Counted from the stretch's first letter, positions 11,629 through 27,515 are shown. The stretch is DNA of 64,000 nucleotides from Pterobdella sp. o SKG-2022 (GCA_964035795.1 OZ038325.1:3964037-4028036), one strand, 5' to 3'. Notes: generated by a model from the sequence alone, not told the origin. Translations and numbers: made by a program.

Positions 11629-11630
11629 TA

Positions 11631-12269
11631 TTTTTTACATAGTTATTACGTAATACTCTTAATCATCTTTCACTCATCTCTATATTATCCCATAAACAAT
11701 AGTTTTTCATGCTAACGTTTTATGATAAGGCTATACTTATCGAAAATTATAGCTTTTATTTTAAATAAATGCATGAATTCTCAATTGATGTTTTTAAAGT
11801 TTGAGTAAGTTATTTATACTGCATCTTTTTCGAATTTTTCGGAAGCGCTCTGCTATGAACTGAATGGAAATTGAAGTTTTTAAATTATAAGTGAAAAGAT
11901 AAGTAAAAAATATTTAAGTCGAAAAGATAGACTTTCACAAAAAAAAAGCAGATTTACCAAGTGAATGAGAAAACGACATAATGAAGACTTGAGGGTGTGT
12001 AGATGATTGTAGACCAGCACGAGAAAAAATATAAGGTTAAAATAGCAATAAAGAAAAATTTTATAAAAAGACTTTAGCAATAGTGAGCAAATTTTATTTT
12101 GAGCGAGATAGTAGAGACCTAAAGCGAACAGCAGGGTTAAATTACGAATAAGATTATAGTATATTTGAGAAGTTTTTTGCCACATAATTATTATACAAAA
12201 AAAAAAGAAAATGGTGAAAAGAATAATATATAAATATTTATTTGCCAAAAGATCTTTACAAGAAAAAAG
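11631..12269. other. AT-rich spacer, no gene seen
   Basis: The longest minus-strand frame (11880-12248) is composed of F, I, L and Y codons from AT-rich DNA. It has no domain, and I do not consider it a gene. Confidence 0.5.
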
Positions 12270-12640
12270 ATTTGAGGCTGGTTCCTGGCAGAGGCATTAG
12301 AGGTTTTTTTCCAAAAGAATTAGTGGAGCAATAAATCTGAGTTTTTCAGGGACGTTTTTTACAGGATAGGACCGATTACATGAACCATTTTTTTCTCTGT
12401 GACTTTGAGTTCAGATTTACCTGGAACAACTTATTTTGAATTGCCTGATCTCAGTTTCTGCTTACCCTGAATGCTTGATAGCATCTCAAAATCTCTTGAA
12501 AATTAAGCTGGACCTTCATCAGACAGACACTTAAACATGAGCAGCAGAATCTTACAGTAAATCCTTTTAACAATTTTAAGCCAGTGTAGATCTATTAGAA
12601 CAGGATTTATATAAAATAAGAGATTCAAGTTTTGAAAATA
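12270..12640 (-). mobile_element. CR1/L2-type LINE, 3' fragment
   Basis: Minus-strand frames give DLHWLKIVKRIYCKILLLMF followed by KCLSDEGPA and, further on, GKQKLRSGNSK-VVPGKSELK. These are the C-terminal blocks of a CR1/L2 reverse transcriptase ORF (HWLP...R..FK...L.FK; LRS...L.VP.). The DNA stretch AATTTTAAGCCAGTGTAGAT also occurs at 31495-31514 in the LINE at 30904-32422, so the two belong to the same or sister families. Several stops; dead fragment. Confidence 0.7.
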
Positions 12641-13180
12641 TATTTTGTTTGAAATACTTGAATATTTGAATTGAAAAGAAAAGATGGCGTTAGAGGTTAC
12701 TAAGATAGTCTACACAGATTGTGTGTAATTTATTCATAAAAGCATAAAATCAGTTCTGACAATAAGAAAAAATATTAAAGTGAATTGAACGCTTAAGAAA
12801 AAAATAACAAGTCAAAACAATTTTTTTTGAACATACAAGAAGAGTATACAAAACACTTTTAATAGTGATAGTAATGTGGAAAACATAAGCTGTTTAATAT
12901 CAAGTCAATATTTTTTAGCAAGTTACAACAAAACAGTCTAAAAGCTCTAAAATTGAAACAATCGCAAACTTCCACAACGATGTCACATTTAAATGCCGAG
13001 CACTGTACATATAAAAGCGGTATTTTAGCGATAAAGTCTAGAGTCATGCATAAGATTGAAAATAATAAAGTAGAACAAGATATGAGATCGACAGATTCCT
13101 TAAATAAAAAAGTATAAAACGACATAGATCAAAGCTATAATTCAGTAACAAATGTTTACTAGAGTGAGCAGACTTCATTG
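12641..13180. other. Spacer, no gene seen
   Basis: The 88-codon minus-strand frame at 12859-13125 is cysteine- and leucine-rich, without recognisable domains. Not supported as a gene. Confidence 0.45.
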
Positions 13181-13181
13181 A

Positions 13182-13820
13182 TCAAACTTTACTACACGCT
13201 GCGAAATATCCCTTATTTTGTTGGTTCCTTGCATGAATTTTATTGTTTTTCGAATAATCCCAGCCATATTTACTTGCTTTCACAAATATCTCATCATCAT
13301 TACTATAATCACCATAATTATCTTTGCCATAATCATCGACATAAAATTTATGGTTGTTAATAAAATGTGTTTGGTTCTCAGCGGCAAGGATTCTAGAAAG
13401 ATCATTGGATAGTCTATCACCACGTTTATTGAGCAGATTAGAAGAGACTTGTTTGGTTTGTATGGATGATGTAATATTCAATGATGAGATGGGTGAAAAG
13501 AATTTGGAGGAAGGATAAGACTGAAGGTTATTACTGGAGTAGATAAGAGTAGGAATAGGGTTTGGAAGGTAAAGTGAGTGAAATGGAAGATCTTTGGGAA
13601 AGAATTCAGAGGTTGTATAACTGTTGTTACTGTAGTTGATGTAATCTTGTTTTTCGTTACAAGAGGTGTAGTTACTGCTGCTTTTGCTATAACTGTTATT
13701 ATTGTTTGTGGTGTTGTTATTTTGTGTGCACTTCATCTTCAGGGTGTTGCTGTTGTTAATGTCAAATGCTGTTTTGCTTTCCACTTCAGCCGCTGCGGTA
13801 ATATTTTTTGAATTCTTCAT
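13182..13820 (-). CDS. Hypothetical protein or coding exon, Asn/Ser-rich
   Basis: An intact 212-codon frame begins at an ATG with in-frame stops just upstream. Its N-terminal half is rich in N, S, T and Y (residues about 20-75), its middle is proline- and serine-rich, and its C-terminal third contains YVDDYGKDNYGDYSNDDE and KYGWDYSKNNK. It is less repetitive than the neighbouring AT-rich frames and is not a translation of a microsatellite. No signal peptide, membrane helix or known domain was recognised. It could be an exon of a fast-evolving or disordered host protein together with the open segment at 14185-14412, or a chance frame. Function unknown. Confidence 0.35.
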   Translation of the reverse strand: MKNSKNITAAAEVESKTAFDINNSNTLKMKCTQNNNTTNNNNSYSKSSSNYTSCNEKQDYINYSNNSYTTSEFFPKDLPFHSLYLPNPIPTLIYSSNNLQSYPSSKFFSPISSLNITSSIQTKQVSSNLLNKRGDRLSNDLSRILAAENQTHFINNHKFYVDDYGKDNYGDYSNDDEIFVKASKYGWDYSKNNKIHARNQQNKGYFAACSKV

Positions 13821-14184
13821 CGACTTTTATCATTTTTATTAATAATAATCATTTTTTATTAATTTATTGATTACAGTTTTTTAAAAAGCTTCATTGTTTA
13901 CTGTTTTTAGATATATATCTAGATTTTATCTAGTTTTCATTTTTTTAAATTAAAATTTTTGTTATTATTCGTTAGCTTGATGACATTTTTCTATTTGCTA
14001 ACACACCTGAGTCTGGGATCGATTCGAAATGGAAAGTAAATTTTAAACGCACTTTTGTCTAAATTTAACGTTTAAAATACTATTTTTTTAAAGAAAAAAG
14101 TTATTGGTTGAAAAAAAATTTTGTTGAATTTTAATTGAAAACTTATCAAACTTTATAAAAAATTGTATAATTTCATTATTATTG

Positions 14185-14412
14185 TCAAATTCGAGAAGTC
14201 GAAAATTTAAAAATTGAATATACTAATTTTGACATACTCGAAGATAAAGAAAGTTGGGATTGGTTGTTTCTCGAGATGACATCATCTATTCCTTTCTTTC
14301 GATTGGCTGGCGACATTTTAAAATTAGCTTCTTTTTTAAAACTATTAATTTGATATTTATTTTGATTGTTATTCTTTTGATCCTCAATATTTTCTCTCAG
14401 CAAAACGTCTAA
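14185..14412 (-). other. Possible upstream coding exon of the 13.2-13.8 kb gene
   Basis: A minus-strand open segment (RENIEDQKNNNQ...KMSPANRKKGIDDVISRNN) is preceded by TATATCTTTAG, a plausible splice acceptor ending at 14413. The composition is hydrophilic with an SLSSS stretch. Linking it to 13182-13820 is inference from strand, spacing and style only. Confidence 0.25.
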
Positions 14413-14640
14413 AGATATAGTTTTCTGAAAATTTAAATAGTTTGATCATTCGAAGATTGAAGCATTAAAAATAAAATTTGAAAGTTTTATCAAAAAGAAC
14501 TTCAAGAAAAATAATTTTTCAGACATCGTATGTATCTTTTTAAAAATTTTTTTTGCTTTATTCGTTTTTAAAAAACTAAAATTTTTGAATTATCAAGAAT
14601 ATTAAACTTAATAATAGAAAATAAAATTCAAGAAGATAGT

Positions 14641-16035
14641 TTTATTGGTAGTGGAATATTAGTCACTGTACAAAAACAAGGTAAACAGAAAGGACAAATT
14701 ACAAGCTTTAGACCCATCACTCTACTGAACAGTATCCGAAAAATATTATCGAAAATTACTATCAATCGTATACGCAACAAAACGGAAGAATACGTCGGTT
14801 CTTATCAAAGTGGATTCAGAAATGGAAGAAGCACAACAGACATAGTCTGGTTTCATAAATGGGATATAGCTAAAGCTCTGACATACAGTAATGAAGAGTA
14901 CTATATCCTTGGTATCGACCTGAGCCAAGCCTTTGATACTGTGAACAGACCCCTTCTAATAAATGTTCTTGAAAAAATTCTGAACAATGATGAAATAATG
15001 ATGATCAGAAAGTTATTAACAAACACTTATTTGAAGGTAAGATGGAATGGCAAAAGCACACAAACCCCTTTCGAAACTAACATAGGGATCCCTGAAGGAG
15101 ATGGACTCTCACCCATTCTCTTCACAATTTACTTAGAAGTAGCACTGCGCACTTTCAAGTCTTAAGTAACAAACCATATAAAACTAGATCACAGCTACAC
15201 AAACCTACAACCAGTGACACCAGAAAAAATGGTAGGATATGCTGACGATCTAGATTTCATTGGTAGAGACAAACAGCAACTACTTAACCTAGAAAGCAAA
15301 CTGAAAGATGAGTTCTCGAACTGGAACCTTAAAGTCAATACTGACAAGACGGAACTCATCAAAATATCAAAATCGGATGAAGCCTGGAAAACGAGCAAAA
15401 AACTAGGCTCCTTCCTTGATGACAAAAAGATATTGAGAAGAGAAAACAACTTGCTCAAACTGCGATGAGTAAATTATGGAAAATATACATGAAAGGGAAA
15501 AAGCTAAAAATAAGCAAAAAAGTCCGAGTGTAAAATTCCTATGTTAAACCAGTTCTCACCTACAACTCTTCAGCATGAGCAGTCAACAAAAATATAGAAG
15601 CTAAGTTTGACGCATTCCACCGCAAACAGCTTAAGAGAGTGATCGGTATCTACTATCCCAATAGAATCAGCAACAAAGAACTATACAAAAAAACGAATAG
15701 CATATCTCTTTTAGTTGAAATTGTTGGTGCAAGATGGAGGATGTTGGGACATATCCTAAGAAGACCTGATACGCCAGCATTCCAGGCTATGAAGCAGTAC
15801 TATGCCACATCAAATAAGAATAAATTCATATGCAGACCTTTAACCACCCTACCACAAACATTAAAAGAAGATGTCAAATTTATTCCAAAAATGAAACTCG
15901 AAAACTCAGAAGATTTCGAAATCATTTTTCTTCTTGCCCGACAGAAATGTTCCGGGTGAAGAATTGTGAAGAGAGTTACCCAAGAGAAACTCAGTCAAGA
16001 CTAGAGCAACTCGATGGGGATATTATTATTATAAT
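14641..16035 (+). mobile_element. 5'-truncated non-LTR retrotransposon with near-complete RT
   Basis: Three frames together cover an RT. 14690-14940 includes FRPITLLNSIRKILSKI, SYQSGFRNGRSTTDIVW and LGIDLSQAFDTVNR (motif A). 15070-15165 gives IGIPEGDGLSPILFTIYLEV (motif B). 15214-15468 gives VGYADDLDFIG (YADD catalytic box) and the thumb. 15639-15959 gives a C-terminal ARWRMLGHILRRPDTPAFQA block and RPLTTLPQTL. The element ends in GATATTATTATTATA (16018-16032), an ATT-type tail. Stops and shifts separate the pieces, but the catalytic boxes are intact. It is related to the copy at 616-1905. The clade is uncertain; R4/Rex6-like elements are a possibility. Confidence 0.85.
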
Positions 16036-16087
16036 TTTTGATAAGTAAAAACTTTATGATGAAGTTTTACTTATCAAAAATTATAAT
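16028..16087. repeat. Perfect 23-bp inverted repeat at a LINE 3' end
   Basis: Bases 16028-16050 (ATTATAATTTTTGATAAG then TAAAA) are the exact reverse complement of 16065-16087, with a 14-base spacer. The left arm overlaps the ATT tail of the LINE that ends here, so the structure looks like a fold-back duplication of the LINE tail. Confidence 0.85.
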
Positions 16088-18470
16088 TTTTGAAAAAAAA
16101 TTTCATTTGTAAAAAACCCTTATAAAACGAAAAAAATTGAAAAAAATGATTATATTTTTTGAAAAATGAAAAAATTGATAGATTATTTAAACCCTGGAAT
16201 CAATTTAAGGAACGGAAAATAAATTTGATGTAGACCGTTTCAAAATCGGATCGATTTTTTATGAAAAAATATTGACTTTTAATATAATAATAATATTAAA
16301 CAATTAAAATTAATTATTGAAATAATGAATAACCCAACTAAAGTAAAAATTTATTTCATTGATACTTTGATGACTTTTTCTTTGTTCAATCAATAATTCT
16401 GAATAAACTTTTGTCGGAATAAAAATATTTTAAAATTCCTCCAAAGCTTATAGTAGAAAACAATTTTACGCTAAAGGCCATTTCTACATCATTCAGAATT
16501 GCATAAGACTTTTCATGTTTTTGATCCATATTTTGATAAGAGTATTTGAAACCCCCAGAGAATTTCATGTAAGAAAAATATTTAACATTTTTAAATTTTT
16601 TTGATAAAAAAATATACAGTTTTGTTGAAAGCTTTCATTTAAATCCTCTCACAAAAGGGATGCCACTCAGCCCCTCTGTTCAGCAATTCTTCTTCATTTG
16701 AGGCTTTATTTCATGTTCAATTATTATTTAAATTTGTTTTCAAATATTTGTTTAAAATTTTTTTCTAGATGAAATATACCAGCAAAAACTTGAAAGAATA
16801 GAAATTCGAAAAATGTCTTTAAAAAATATTCCTTTACCTAAAGCCTACTACATTATAACATTATAACTAATAGGAAACGAACATGATTGTACATGAAAAA
16901 TGAAAACTATAAATAGTAATAGAAAATATAAATACGAAGCGTAAAAATTAGCGGAATAAAAGAAAAGAGCGGCAAAATATAACATTTCCCATATCAATTC
17001 ACTTTTACACACATGAGTATTTGGATATGAAAAAAATATTGGTTTTTCCTCAAAACCCAATTTTTTAAATTATTTTTCATTTTATCTTTTTGATACAACT
17101 ATTTCGATGTTAATTCCACTATTTTTCATTCTTCTCATGATTATATCAAGTTTATTATATTACCACTAATTTTTTATTTATTTCTTATTTATTATTAATA
17201 ATAACGTTATAATTATACTATCGAAATAAATCTTAGATTTTTCAGTTTTAAACTGATATGTGATTTATAACATTAGAAGAAAAGCTGAAAATTGTTGAAA
17301 AAAAAATAAATTCTATAAAAACCGAAAATAATGACTAAGCATAAAAGCAAAAATGAAAAAAGAAAACACTAACGCAATATAAAAAATTCAAAAAAAGATT
17401 TAAAATAGCCTAAAAAATATTAAATCTGTGTTGATTCCATTGTTCTAGTGTTTAATATCATGTCAATCAAACATGATAGAAAAATCATAATGATAAAAGT
17501 TTTAATAATATTCCTTCCACTAATAGTAATGAAAATGATAATAAAATAAAAAAATTAAATGATTACAACAACACCCATAGTCATCATTACCATTATATTT
17601 TATTAATTTTCACCCTCTTCTTCTTAATTCAAACAACATGAAAATCATAGCTACATTATCACTCAATTTTTTGAAAATGAACTAAAAAAACTCTGAACGA
17701 AACACATTTAAAAAAATTGAAAGAAAAAATCATCAAAAGCTAATGATGCAAATCAAATATAAAAATGTATGAAAAAAATAATAATGAAACAAACACAATG
17801 AACAAATATTTCATAGCATAGAGGTAATATGGGACATCTTGTCGATAAAAATTTCATCTTCATTACCGCCAACTAATTACATCATCTTTCTTCATAATAA
17901 TAAGAATAAAAAAAGAATAATAATAGTAATATTATTATTATATTGTATTATGCTTTAGCATATTTATTATCATAATTTCATTTTATTTATTTTACATTAC
18001 CTCATTTTATCTATAGTTTAAGACGGGATGTTATTCAATTTTTTTACTTTGATTATTTAAAGGCTTATCTTATTGTGAATTTTGTGTTTATGAATATAAA
18101 GTTATTAGTACCTTTTCCCCTTCATATTTTTATCATCATTACCAAATACTGGATATATAGTCAAGTTATTTTTTCAAGCATGATTAGATGTTAAAATATA
18201 TACAACAAGTTTTCTTTATTGTTGTTATTATAGATTTATATATACATATTTATATTTCTCACATTTTCATTCTATTATAGCCAGTTATCTCATATTATTC
18301 ATTAAGTGCGAGATGTTGAATAAACTTAGTTACCAGTTCGTCTTCGTTTTTGTATATATAGATCTTGTATATTTATAATAAAAAATGTATTAGTATTCAT
18401 TTTCATCTTTTTAATTATATTTTTTTATCTAACAATTTTTTATATTATAATTTTTTTTTCTTATTGAGTG
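16088..18470. other. Long AT-rich gene-free stretch
   Basis: About 2.4 kb with stop codons in all frames and abundant ATT/TTA runs. Only a 16630-16700 segment is less AT-rich, and no family was recognised there. Confidence 0.5.
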
Positions 18471-18479
18471 TTGGGTCTG

Positions 18480-20665
18480 ACCAATACTGTATAACATAAC
18501 TCCGAAACCAAGAAACTCCGGATTGGCGTCCGGTGGAGTTTAGTTTACCTCATGGGTAGAATGGACTCTTAAGCCTTGGTTGGCAGCCTTCGTCGAGATG
18601 GTGTTTCTAAAAAAACACTGGTAATTGTGTTACCTTGAAATCACAGAAAACAACTCTATTAGGATGGACAAAAATTTCATTTACCAAAACGGCGTTAACG
18701 GGAGATCTAGCTTGAGTGTTAGGCTTGTCGCGGCCAGAAGGTCTTTTGTGGATTACCAGGCAGAGGCAGGTCGTTGTGCTACAACTGACGAAAAAGACTC
18801 TCAGCAGAAGAAAATAGATTTTATTACTACTTTTGTTTCTAATATTACTCATGATAACGGTAATGTAACTAATACTAACAGTTATAGCAATGCTTCGGTT
18901 AATAAAAGTAACAATAAAAATACTAACACTAATAAACGGAAAAATTGGAGCAGACTAGACAATATAAAGGTAATAGAATGTTATTTCTGGGCTAGGAAGG
19001 GTTTAAGTAAAGGATATATTAAAAGAATGGGTCAGTGTTAGGAGGAACTAGGTGTAAGATGGAATGTTACTGGACAGAAACTTGCTGATCAAGCAAGAAT
19101 GATAAGATTACATAAACGTTTTTTGAAGTTTGAGTAAGAGAAGAGAGAGAGGGGTGTTGATGGGTGATATTGACCCGAAAGGATTAACTCCAAATAATAA
19201 AAGACAAACATTCCAAATTTTAAAAATTCAAAAAAACGCTTTACATCAAATCTTTGAGGTCTTTTCCTTTACAAACATGTTTCGACTAACACCCCTCAAG
19301 CAGCCATACCATAGAACAAAATGTCAAAAAATAAAAAAAAATTCTTGCCACCAAATTGGATGAAAAGGAAACAAAGCGAAAAATAAATAAATTTTGATCA
19401 AAATAAGACAAAAATAGAAAAAACTAAAATTTTCAAAAAAAGGAAAAAAAGATACTAAAATGAATCACGACTAAGCTTTCCGCATCGTTCTTCTAGCGGA
19501 GAAACAAGGAACGCGTCCATCAGTTAGAGATCAGACTGAGATCGAAAAATTTGCTTTTAGGTCTCAATAAGCTACTCAAACTCATAATCCAAGTGGATAC
19601 CAAAATGGGAATCCTCTCATTCCTGATCTATCAAATTTGTCTGAAAAAATCAAAAAAGAAAAAAAAACAAATGGATTAGAAAAGAATATAAGGAAGTTTT
19701 TACTCTTATTATTACATTTAATCACGAAAGAAGCGTTAAAATTTATGAAAGAACTAAATATTGTACCCGATTGAGATCAGTTTATACCAAATGAGAGCAC
19801 CCGGAAAACAAAAAGTGTCTTCAAAGTCAGATGCCAGATCAGATTGTTGAAAAGTGGCATGACAAAGACTTCAAAATGCTAAAATGGACCTGAAAGCAAC
19901 CTTCCAGTGGCTTTCTAGCTCAAGATTGAAAGCGGAGACAGACAGATTCATATTTGCAGCTCAAGACCAAAGTCTGTTTACCAAAAATTTTCAAGCAAAT
20001 ATAATCCATAATGGCGTGGAATCTATGTGTCAAATTTGCAATAAGCAATTAGAAACGATAGACCATCTTGTTTCTGGCTGCTCAATACTGACGCCTTCAG
20101 AGTACAAAAACAGACATGAAAAAGTGGGTCAGTATCTTCATTGGAAGATCTGTACGAATTTTTCAGTGGCTACCACTAAAAATTGAATTGAGCATAAACC
20201 AGAACCAGTGACAGAAGGGCCTGGCTTAAGTATACTGTGGGACTTCCCAACCGTCCTGATATCGTGCTCAAAAACAGAATCAACAACACTTGCTACCTAA
20301 TTGACATGAAACTGCCTTCCGATAAGAATGTTTCAGTGAAAGTGTTTGAAAAACTCTAAAAATACAAAGATTTGGAAATTGAGACCGCAAAGATGTGGCA
20401 CATGAGGGTGAAAAGCATTTCGGTGGTAGTAAGTGCGTTGGGAGTGATCAAAAAAGGTACTAAAAATTTTTGAAGTTTCTTGGTAATCTTTCCGAGAAGT
20501 ACAGAAGATGGTACTAACGAGCACTGCACATGTGTTAAGAAGAGCATTATCAATAACAGTATAACAATTTATTTAATGCATCATAGGTTGCTGGTAGCAA
20601 CCCGATGTTTGATCTAAAGTAAAAGCAAATCAGAGAAGACAATAATGATAATAATAAGGTCTGTA
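18480..20665 (+). mobile_element. Restriction-like-endonuclease LINE, copy R-1, internally deleted
   Basis: The element starts with a moderately GC-rich 5' untranslated part (18480-18620). A frame at 18625-19040 contains RKNWSRLDNIKVIECYFWAR, which I recognise as the N-terminal part of a LINE ORF. About 19060-19200 continues as KLADQARMIR and VLMGDIDP. A Tigger-derived piece occupies about 19270-19450. 19480-19600 reads GTRPSVRDQTEIEKF, matching copy R-2 at 21480-21530. The RT core is missing. 19884-20186 encodes a CCHC knuckle (CQICNKQLETIDHLVSGC). About 20248-20345 gives NRPDIVLKNRINNTCYLID, the RPD-x14-D motif of a restriction-like endonuclease. The 3' end has AATAATGATAATAATAA (20647-20663). 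Non-autonomous, broken by stops. Confidence 0.75.
19270..19450 (+). mobile_element. Tigger-related terminal fragment
   Basis: GTTTCGACTAACACCCC, CAAGCAGCCATA, then AAAATGTCAAAAAAT and an A-rich run parallel 11265-11440, the transposase-proximal end region of the Tigger element. There the sequence is GTCTCGACTAAGTGCCGC, CAAGCAGCCATA and AAAAGTCAAGAAATT. No transposase coding remains, so it is a solo end or a non-autonomous relative lodged in LINE R-1. Confidence 0.55.
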
Positions 20666-21050
20666 ACAGTTGACTGTAGGTATTTTTTGTTAGAACTTTT
20701 AACTAAATTCAAGAGAAATTTTTAACGGAAATAGGTTGAAAAGTTTTGAAAAAATACAGTTTTTCTTTTATTGAAAAAATTCAACTACAAAAAAATATTT
20801 TAAAAAGTTATTGCTTCAAGAGGATTCTTCGAACATCAAGAAAACACTGAAAACTCTGAAATAAAATTATCAGAAAGCGATTTAAAAAAACAAATTTGCA
20901 AAGTTGAAAATAAAATCTGAAATCACGTCATTCAATAGGATATTTCAAGTTTTTAAATCTTCCCGAAAAGATAAAACATGGCCACTGACCAAACGGCCAT
21001 GTTTGACCATAGAGAAGAAAATTGGCAAGCAAAGAAATTAATTAAAATTG
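20666..21050. other. AT-rich spacer between LINE copies R-1 and R-2
   Basis: No coding or repeat family recognised apart from AAAT units near 21055-21095. Confidence 0.4.
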
Positions 21051-24777
<3,727 letters not shown>

Positions 24778-24794
24778 AATAATAATAATAATAT
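24778..24794. repeat. (AAT)n tail of R-3 at the junction with R-4
   Basis: Four to five AAT units separate R-3 from the truncated start of R-4. Confidence 0.8.
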
Positions 24795-25130
24795 AAAGGC
24801 AAGAAGGTCTGACATTGTTATTGCAAAAAAAAAGCCAGATTGCTTGATAGTAGCCGTTGCTGTACTTGGAGATGTGAGAGTTGGAAAGAAGAATGAAGAG
24901 TGAAAAGAACAGAAACCTATGCCGTGAAATAAAAAAACTATAAAATGTAGATTATAAAATAATTACAATAATAGTAAGAGCACTCGGTACTTTGCCTTAA
25001 AGACTCACGTTATAAATCTCTTTACATGGAATAAATTTATTCGTAGATACTATTCAGAAAACAGAAATTTAGGCTCGGCAAGGGTTTTGCGAAAAGTTTT
25101 GGAAACAAAAAGCGTCTTGGGTGTGCCTAG
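24795..25130 (+). mobile_element. Restriction-like-endonuclease LINE, copy R-4, 3' fragment
   Basis: Starts directly after AAT units and reads RRSDIVIAKKKPDCLIVAVAV: the endonuclease motif with both acidic positions damaged (RPD to RSD, and the later D to A). About 25070-25130 gives SARVLRKVLETKSVLGVPR, the C-terminal block of the family. Parts between are deleted or shifted. Confidence 0.7.
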
Positions 25131-27430
25131 GCTCAACCATTACCAAACAAAGCAGTGGGCAACATGGAATAGTAATAACTATAATTTTCTGGCTTTGATA
25201 AATATGCTGAAAAAAAAAAAGTTTTCGAAATAAAAAATTTGATAGCTTAAAGGTTAGAGTAACGTATAAATTAGAAACATATACATAAATTTCGCATAAT
25301 AGAAATAAAAACAAAGCAAAGAATATGCGATCGCTGATTTAACGGTGATATTGTTGCTTTATAAATGTATAACAGACTTCAAAATTTTCAAAGACTTTTG
25401 TAGTGAAAATAAATATAAAATAATCTTTAATTCGAATAAGTAAAAAATAAATAACTCATCTATTTAACTTTTGAGTAAAACGTGATTTTTCATTAAAATT
25501 TAGATCGATATAATGAATTTATTAATTAACTCATTGAATTTTTTTTTAATTATAACAAGAAAAAACAATTAATAAACACGTAAATTAATAACCATCAAAA
25601 AAAAAACACTAAAAACTGGAAAAAATATAAAGTAACAATAAGTAGTTTCTAGAAAATGAGAATGCTTAATTAACCTCGACCTTTACTCTCGTCCATCCAT
25701 CATACATGCCTTAGTTCGTGCTGCTACGTTTCCCAGTGTTAGTATAATTAGTGCCGCTCAGTGCTATGTTATCTTCCGCACTACCACTGTTACTCAGCGA
25801 TACTTAATAATATGGCCTAGAAACTCTTGAAGTTTATACCACTGTAATCCTATTTTTAACTTTAAAAAACAATGTTGAAAACTTTTTATTTAAAATATAG
25901 ATTTTTTGTGAAATGATTTAATCTAGCACGTTCCAGTTTGTAAAAATTTTAGATGTGGTATGACTTGTTGGTGCTATTCTAGAAACTAATCAAGAAATTT
26001 TTTTTTGCAAATGAATGTCAGCGCATTTCTTTATTACTAGCTAATTTTAATATGAAATGTTCTAATGAATTTTGAACTTTATTTAATTATTAATTTATGA
26101 ATTACCCAATAAGATAAATAAACGGTAGATGAACCAATCAAACTTTGCTTGAATAGGCCATTTGTTGACACGAAGTTATAATAGGTGATTATTCAAACAG
26201 AATAATGTATGTTGTGAGTTGCGAAGGCCAATAAATGATGAGATTGAAGCTTTTTTTGTTTTTTTAATCATACGATTTTTATTATTATACTTTTTTAATC
26301 TATTATTGTTATGGGTTTTATTTTTATAATTTTCTATTATATTCATTATTCTTATGAATTTATCATTGACTTTTTATTGAATTTATTATTTTTTCGTTTG
26401 ATTATTTTTTAGATCATCACTAAAGTTTGTTTGGACACATTATCATTTCTTTTTGTAAGTTTTACAAAATCAAAATTTTTATTTTAAATTCATTAGTAAC
26501 AAAGTAGATTTAAAAATAAACAAAGCTTAAAGTAAAAAATACTTGAAAATTTGCGAAAATAAACCTTTCAGAAAGTAGAAAAAGTAAACCCCAAAAAAAG
26601 CAATTGGAGAAGAATTAAAAACGAATCAAATAACATCCGCACATCTTTGAATTTTAACACTACTTTCAACCACTTAAAAGAGACGTCTTTTTTGTGACTC
26701 ATAATTCGTTTTGACGTCGTTTCAGCTATCCATCAAGTTGTTAACAAAGTACCAATGGTTTTTAAAGTTTATAAAAATACTATTTCTATCAGAGTAATTA
26801 TTGGTCAGCAGTATTTTTTTTTAGTTTTTAAAACTTTTATGATTATAAGTATTATTTTTCTTTTCGTATTCATTATTATTGTTAGTAATGTTTTTACATT
26901 CAGAACTGAAATTCATGAATAACATTGCGTCATAGTTTTCATTTCTATTCTGCTATATTATCTCAAATTTCAATTATTTTTTATAGTGTTAATGTTTATT
27001 TATACTGATACTATTATTATATTTAAGAAATACTTTTATTGTGATTTTTGTGTAATATATAATAATATTTTATTCGTTTTAAATTTAATAAAATTAAAAA
27101 AACAAAGAACTTCAACTTTGAAAAATTCTATTTTTTTCATTATTATCATTATTTTTTGTTCTTTTTTCATTTCATTATTATTTTTATTTTATTAATAGTT
27201 TTATTTATCAATTTCATTATTATAATTATTTTCAGAATATAAAATTCATAGGTTTCATACTATAACTTCAATTGAAGCATCTTGAAGAATATAACGTGCA
27301 TTTCAATATTTTTTTACACCAATTTATGAGAATTTATATGAAGCATTTAGTAGACAAAAGCAGCAAGAATTTTCAGTAAGTATAGGCATACCATGGAGCA
27401 TTAACTTGAGGTTTAGTTAAAACTGAGTAA
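25131..27430. other. AT-rich gene-free stretch
   Basis: No coding region is credible. A less AT-rich island at 25675-25850 (starting CTCGACCTTTACTCTCGTCC) matches no family I recognise. Confidence 0.5.
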
Positions 27431-27439
27431 AACTTTCAA

Positions 27440-27515
27440 TAAGTAAAATCGTATAACTTTTTGATTTATTTTATGTGAGAAGTGCGCTATATAAATTTAA
27501 ATAAATAAATAAATA
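27440..27515 (+). mobile_element. Possible LINE/SINE 3' end with (AAAT)n tail
   Basis: AAGTGCGCTATATAAATTTA followed by AAATAAATAAATAAAT (27478-27515) resembles the conserved 3' ends and tails of many invertebrate CR1/L2 elements and the SINEs they mobilise. No coding part is attached. Confidence 0.35.

Larger units (their letters stand above)
9434..11630 (-). mobile_element. Full-length Tigger/pogo-type DNA transposon (inactive)
   Basis: The element has matching terminal inverted repeats. The left end starts at 9436 with CAGTAAACTTTGCATAAGTT. The right end, read inward from 11628 on the minus strand, is CAGTAAATCTCGCTTATGTC. Both are flanked by the dinucleotide TA (9434-9435 and 11629-11630), the target duplication expected of the Tc1/mariner-pogo superfamily. 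The 2193-bp interior carries one minus-strand transposase with pogo/Tigger features, broken by several stops and a frameshift. It inserted about 285 bp beyond the GTF3C3 stop codon. Confidence 0.9.
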
